From positions 549,671 to 613,670 of the forward strand of contig CALVMW010000001.1 in the NCBI GenBank assembly GCA_944349335.1: DNA of 64,000 nt. Reading direction: 5' to 3'. The position numbers and the translations under genes were made by a program. The notes under the pieces are model-generated. The model saw only the letters and a list, made by a program, of their open reading frames with translations, was not told the DNA's origin and made no database searches. Within the stretch, counting starts at the first letter, position 1; the number at the start of each line of letters is the position of its first letter. Origin of the DNA: an uncultured Bacilli bacterium. Its GTDB lineage: Bacteria; Bacillota_I; Bacilli_A; RFN20; CAG-288. Below are positions 61,487 through 64,000 of the stretch, in pieces.

Positions 61487-61516
61487 AAAGGGATTATCAA
61501 TGATAATCCCTTTTTT
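61487..61516 (+). terminator. Terminator of the secreted-protein operon, possibly bidirectional
   Basis: A 12-bp stem AAAGGGATTATC/GATAATCCCTTT (61487-61498 with 61502-61513, loop 3) runs into a T stretch. It lies between convergent genes; the minus-strand tail is weaker. Confidence 0.92.
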
Positions 61517-61535
61517 GCTCAAAACTTTTTACCTA

Positions 61536-64000
61536 TCAGATAATTTGAACGTTTTTCTTTCTAAATATAGGGGCAGCTATTTCATGTACAACCAAAGGAA
61601 TTATAGCAAAACCAAGTAATTCAAACCATTCAAACCACTGGAGATGAGTTGTTGTAAAGACTAAATTCATAGCATCAACTTCTGTGACTAAAACCTGCAT
61701 TGCAAATCCAAAGACAAAAGCGACTAATAACATCCAGTTCTTTCCTTTAAAGATATTGATAAATGAATGCTTAATATCAGTCATACCAATCATGTGGAAA
61801 ATCTGAGCCATAGCTAGAACAGTAAAAGCAAAAGTTTGACCTTGTTCATGAACATTAAGATAACCTAAAGAGAACTGAGCATCATTTAATGCTTGCTCTG
61901 TTTCAAATAACTGATGGACATACTGACCACCAACATATTTAACGCCAACAAACTGACCTGCACCATTACTAGATGCCATACAATTATATAAGCCTTCAAA
62001 AGACCATGACCAATAAGGTGTTTCACCCATATGTTGTAAAACAGGTAAGAAGAATGCTAAAGCAGTAATGATAAAAATAACAACACCATAGAAGAGAGTA
62101 AATTTAAGACCACCATGAGCAAATATACCATCTTTAGGATCACGTGGCTTTTGCTTCATAATACCTTTTTCTTTATCATTCATACTTAAAGCGATAGCAG
62201 GTAAAGAATCAGTAATTAAATTAATCCATAAAATATGAAGCGTAGCTAGAGGTAAAATGATGCCAAAATCAGAGAAAGCGGTAAAGATAGTGAAGAAGAA
62301 CATAACTAAAACTTCAGCAAAGTTACTTGATAAAAGATAGAAAATAGCTTTCTTAACATTAGAGAAGATTCCTCTACCTTCTTCAACAGCTTTTTCGATG
62401 GAAGCAAAATTATCATCCGTTAAAACCATATCAGCTGCAGATTTAGCAACATCTGTACCAGTAATACCCATCGCAATACCGATGTCAGCAATCTTTAAAG
62501 ATGGGGCATCATTAACACCATCTCCTGTCATCGAAACAATATTTCCATTAGCTTTTAAAGCTTTAACAATTTGAACTTTATTTTCTGGAGAAACACGAGC
62601 AAAGACACAAGCTGTTTTCACTTCTTCTTGTAATTGTTCTTCACTCATCTCATTAAGCTGATCACCTGAAATACATTGTTCAGGTTTTTCAGCAATACCA
62701 AGATTTTTAGCGATAGCAAAAGCTGTATCTTTATGATCACCAGTGATCATGATAGTTCTAATACCAGCTTCTTTAAATGTCGCAACAGCCGGTGCTGCTT
62801 CAACTCTTTCAGGATCAATCATACCGACCATACCGACATAAATAAGATTATCTTCGCTCATCTTATTTTCATCAGCATAACGGTAAGCAAAAGCTAAAAC
62901 ACGATAAGCTTCTTTAGCCATATCCTCACTAGCTTTATTAATTTTTTCTATCTCTTCTTCAGTAATAGGAGAAATAACACCATCAACTTCATAAGCTGTG
63001 ACATGTTTTAAAATAGAATCTAAAGCACCTTTGGTATAAATAATTTTTCTTCCATCAGGTAGCTTATTTTCAACTGACATCATCTTACGGACAGAGTCAA
63101 AAGGTAACTCATCTGTTCTCGGTTGCTCTTCCTTTTCAACAAGAGATTTTTCAAAACCTAAAGTTTTTGCATAATCTAATAAGGCAATTTCTGTAGGATC
63201 ACCATATCTATCACCTTCAATAGAGGCGTTAGAACAGAGCATCATACCCTTAGCTAAAAATTCTGCCTTCTCCGCTTTATCAGCATCATATGTTTTATTA
63301 TTAACATAAACTTTCTTAACTGTCATTCTATTCTGAGTAAGAGTACCCGTCTTATCTGAACAAACAACAGTAACTGAACCTAAAGTTTCAACAGAAGGAA
63401 GTTTTCTAACAATAGTATTAACTTTAACCATCTTACCGACACCTAAAGCTAGAGCGATAGTAACAATAGCCGGTAAACCTTCAGGAATAGCTGCAACAGC
63501 TAAAGCGATAGCAGATTCAAAAAGATCTAAAATTTCAGTTCCAATATTAGCCCAATCACCAGTAGTACCTGCTTTAACTAAAACAGAAATAGTACCAACA
63601 AGGAAAGTAACTACAACAATAACTAAACAAATCAATCCTAATTGTTTGGATAAAACAGCTAATTTCTTCTGTAAAGGAGTTTCATCATCCTCACTTTCAG
63701 TAAGCATAGTTGCAATCTTACCGACTTCAGTACTCATACCAGTAGCAATAGCAATACCAGTACCACGACCATAAGAAATAGGACATGACATATGACCAAT
63801 AGTACTTTGATCAGCAACTAAAGTATCTTCACTTAAAACTGCTTTAGCATCTTTCTCAGCTGGGACTGATTCACCAGTTAAAGAAGATTCATCAGATTTT
63901 ATATCGACAGAAGTAATCAATCTAACATCTGAAGGAATAACATCTCCTTCTTCAAGGATAATAAGATCACCAGGAACAACATCTTCAGCTTTGATTGTAA
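61536..64000 (-). CDS. Ca2+-type P-type ATPase (SERCA/PMCA-like), N terminus outside window
   Basis: The frame is open to the window edge (about 821 residues present; roughly the first 100-150 are missing). At the edge the A domain reads VVPGDLIILEEGDVIPSDVR, with SSLTGESVPAEKD next. The phosphorylated Asp is in CSDKTGTLTQNRMT; the P domain has TGDHKDTA and MTGDGVNDAPSLK. Ion-site residues of Ca2+ pumps are present: AAIPEGLPA in M4, SSNFAEVLV in M5, and LWINLITDSLPAIALS in M6. It exports Ca2+ (or possibly Mn2+) across the membrane at the cost of ATP. It ends ~20 bases from the terminator hairpin shared with the convergent operon. Confidence 0.92.
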   Translation of the reverse strand, partial: TIKAEDVVPGDLIILEEGDVIPSDVRLITSVDIKSDESSLTGESVPAEKDAKAVLSEDTLVADQSTIGHMSCPISYGRGTGIAIATGMSTEVGKIATMLTESEDDETPLQKKLAVLSKQLGLICLVIVVVTFLVGTISVLVKAGTTGDWANIGTEILDLFESAIALAVAAIPEGLPAIVTIALALGVGKMVKVNTIVRKLPSVETLGSVTVVCSDKTGTLTQNRMTVKKVYVNNKTYDADKAEKAEFLAKGMMLCSNASIEGDRYGDPTEIALLDYAKTLGFEKSLVEKEEQPRTDELPFDSVRKMMSVENKLPDGRKIIYTKGALDSILKHVTAYEVDGVISPITEEEIEKINKASEDMAKEAYRVLAFAYRYADENKMSEDNLIYVGMVGMIDPERVEAAPAVATFKEAGIRTIMITGDHKDTAFAIAKNLGIAEKPEQCISGDQLNEMSEEQLQEEVKTACVFARVSPENKVQIVKALKANGNIVSMTGDGVNDAPSLKIADIGIAMGITGTDVAKSAADMVLTDDNFASIEKAVEEGRGIFSNVKKAIFYLLSSNFAEVLVMFFFTIFTAFSDFGIILPLATLHILWINLITDSLPAIALSMNDKEKGIMKQKPRDPKDGIFAHGGLKFTLFYGVVIFIITALAFFLPVLQHMGETPYWSWSFEGLYNCMASSNGAGQFVGVKYVGGQYVHQLFETEQALNDAQFSLGYLNVHEQGQTFAFTVLAMAQIFHMIGMTDIKHSFINIFKGKNWMLLVAFVFGFAMQVLVTEVDAMNLVFTTTHLQWFEWFELLGFAIIPLVVHEIAAPIFRKKNVQII

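Noticed and set aside
1..64000. CRISPR array, insertion sequence, prophage or replication origin
   Set aside because: No spaced direct repeats, transposase or integrase frames, phage structural genes, or DnaA-box clusters were seen on reading the window.

Overview
The window comes from a strongly AT-rich genome of the low-GC Firmicutes/Tenericutes type. Genes start mostly at ATG behind AGGAGG-like ribosome-binding sites and use TGA as a stop, so this is not the Mycoplasma code. The ribosomal, EF-G and EF-Tu genes, a recurring C-[SG]-[ED]-T-S lipoprotein tether and the mycoplasma-like transporter operon suggest an uncultured gut Bacilli lineage (RF39/Erysipelotrichales-like). That placement is inference; no 16S rRNA gene is present.

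Layout. 1-2.9 kb: end of a pyridoxamine kinase gene, a Gfo/Idh/MocA oxidoreductase, a BI-1 family membrane protein and an XRE regulator with a membrane tail. 3.0-6.1 kb: a three-gene DNA-modification/defence cassette (D12-class adenine methyltransferase, a 128-residue unknown, a DUF262/DUF1524 GmrSD-like protein). The methyltransferase gene carries an in-frame run of ten C that looks like a phase-variation switch. 6.4 kb: tRNA-Ser(GCU) with its own promoter and terminator. 6.6-19.4 kb: one long leftward operon with a membrane protein, an ABC ATPase with a ~260-residue insertion, two sugar-type permeases, two paralogous solute-binding lipoproteins, a staphylococcal-nuclease-like lipoprotein with all catalytic residues, a zinc-ribbon membrane protein and an Ig/OB-fold lipoprotein. 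It resembles the mycoplasma nuclease-ABC transporter operon, so import of nucleic-acid breakdown products is a better guess than sugar uptake. 19.7-22.8 kb: a single gene fusing a 12-TM MFS sugar transporter to a GH2 glycosidase. 22.8-26.2 kb: a SIR2-like gene overlapping two RDD membrane-protein genes. 26.3-33.9 kb: another OB-type lipoprotein, then tuf, fusA, rpsG, rpsL, nusG, secE and rpmG, with the usual rplKAJL-rpoBC block absent between nusG and rpsL. 34-38.5 kb: a UvrA-like ATPase without the UvrB-binding region, coupled to a DUF2130 coiled-coil protein. 38.7-43.7 kb: Sel1-repeat protein, DUF523, a dihydrouridine synthase, a DeoR-type regulator with a 1-phosphofructokinase-type kinase, and a DEDDh exonuclease.

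43.9-54.6 kb is an uninterrupted rightward gene string: HAD phosphatase, sirtuin, three small unknowns, an M6-type metalloprotease lipoprotein, and two giant unknown proteins (1120 and 1087 residues). Each giant protein is built of four divergent units of about 270 residues. 54.7-56.9 kb holds a pseudo-ATPase/FtsX-type permease fusion and a 43-residue exported peptide. 57.4-61.5 kb holds two secreted surface proteins (PPC-type and GLUG-type). The window ends inside a Ca2+-type P-type ATPase gene.

The best candidates for undescribed biology are the nuclease-coupled ABC operon, the phase-variable modification cassette, the SIR2-RDD-RDD operon, the transporter-glycosidase fusion and the four-unit giant protein pair. 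All functional statements come from reading the sequence; no database search was possible.
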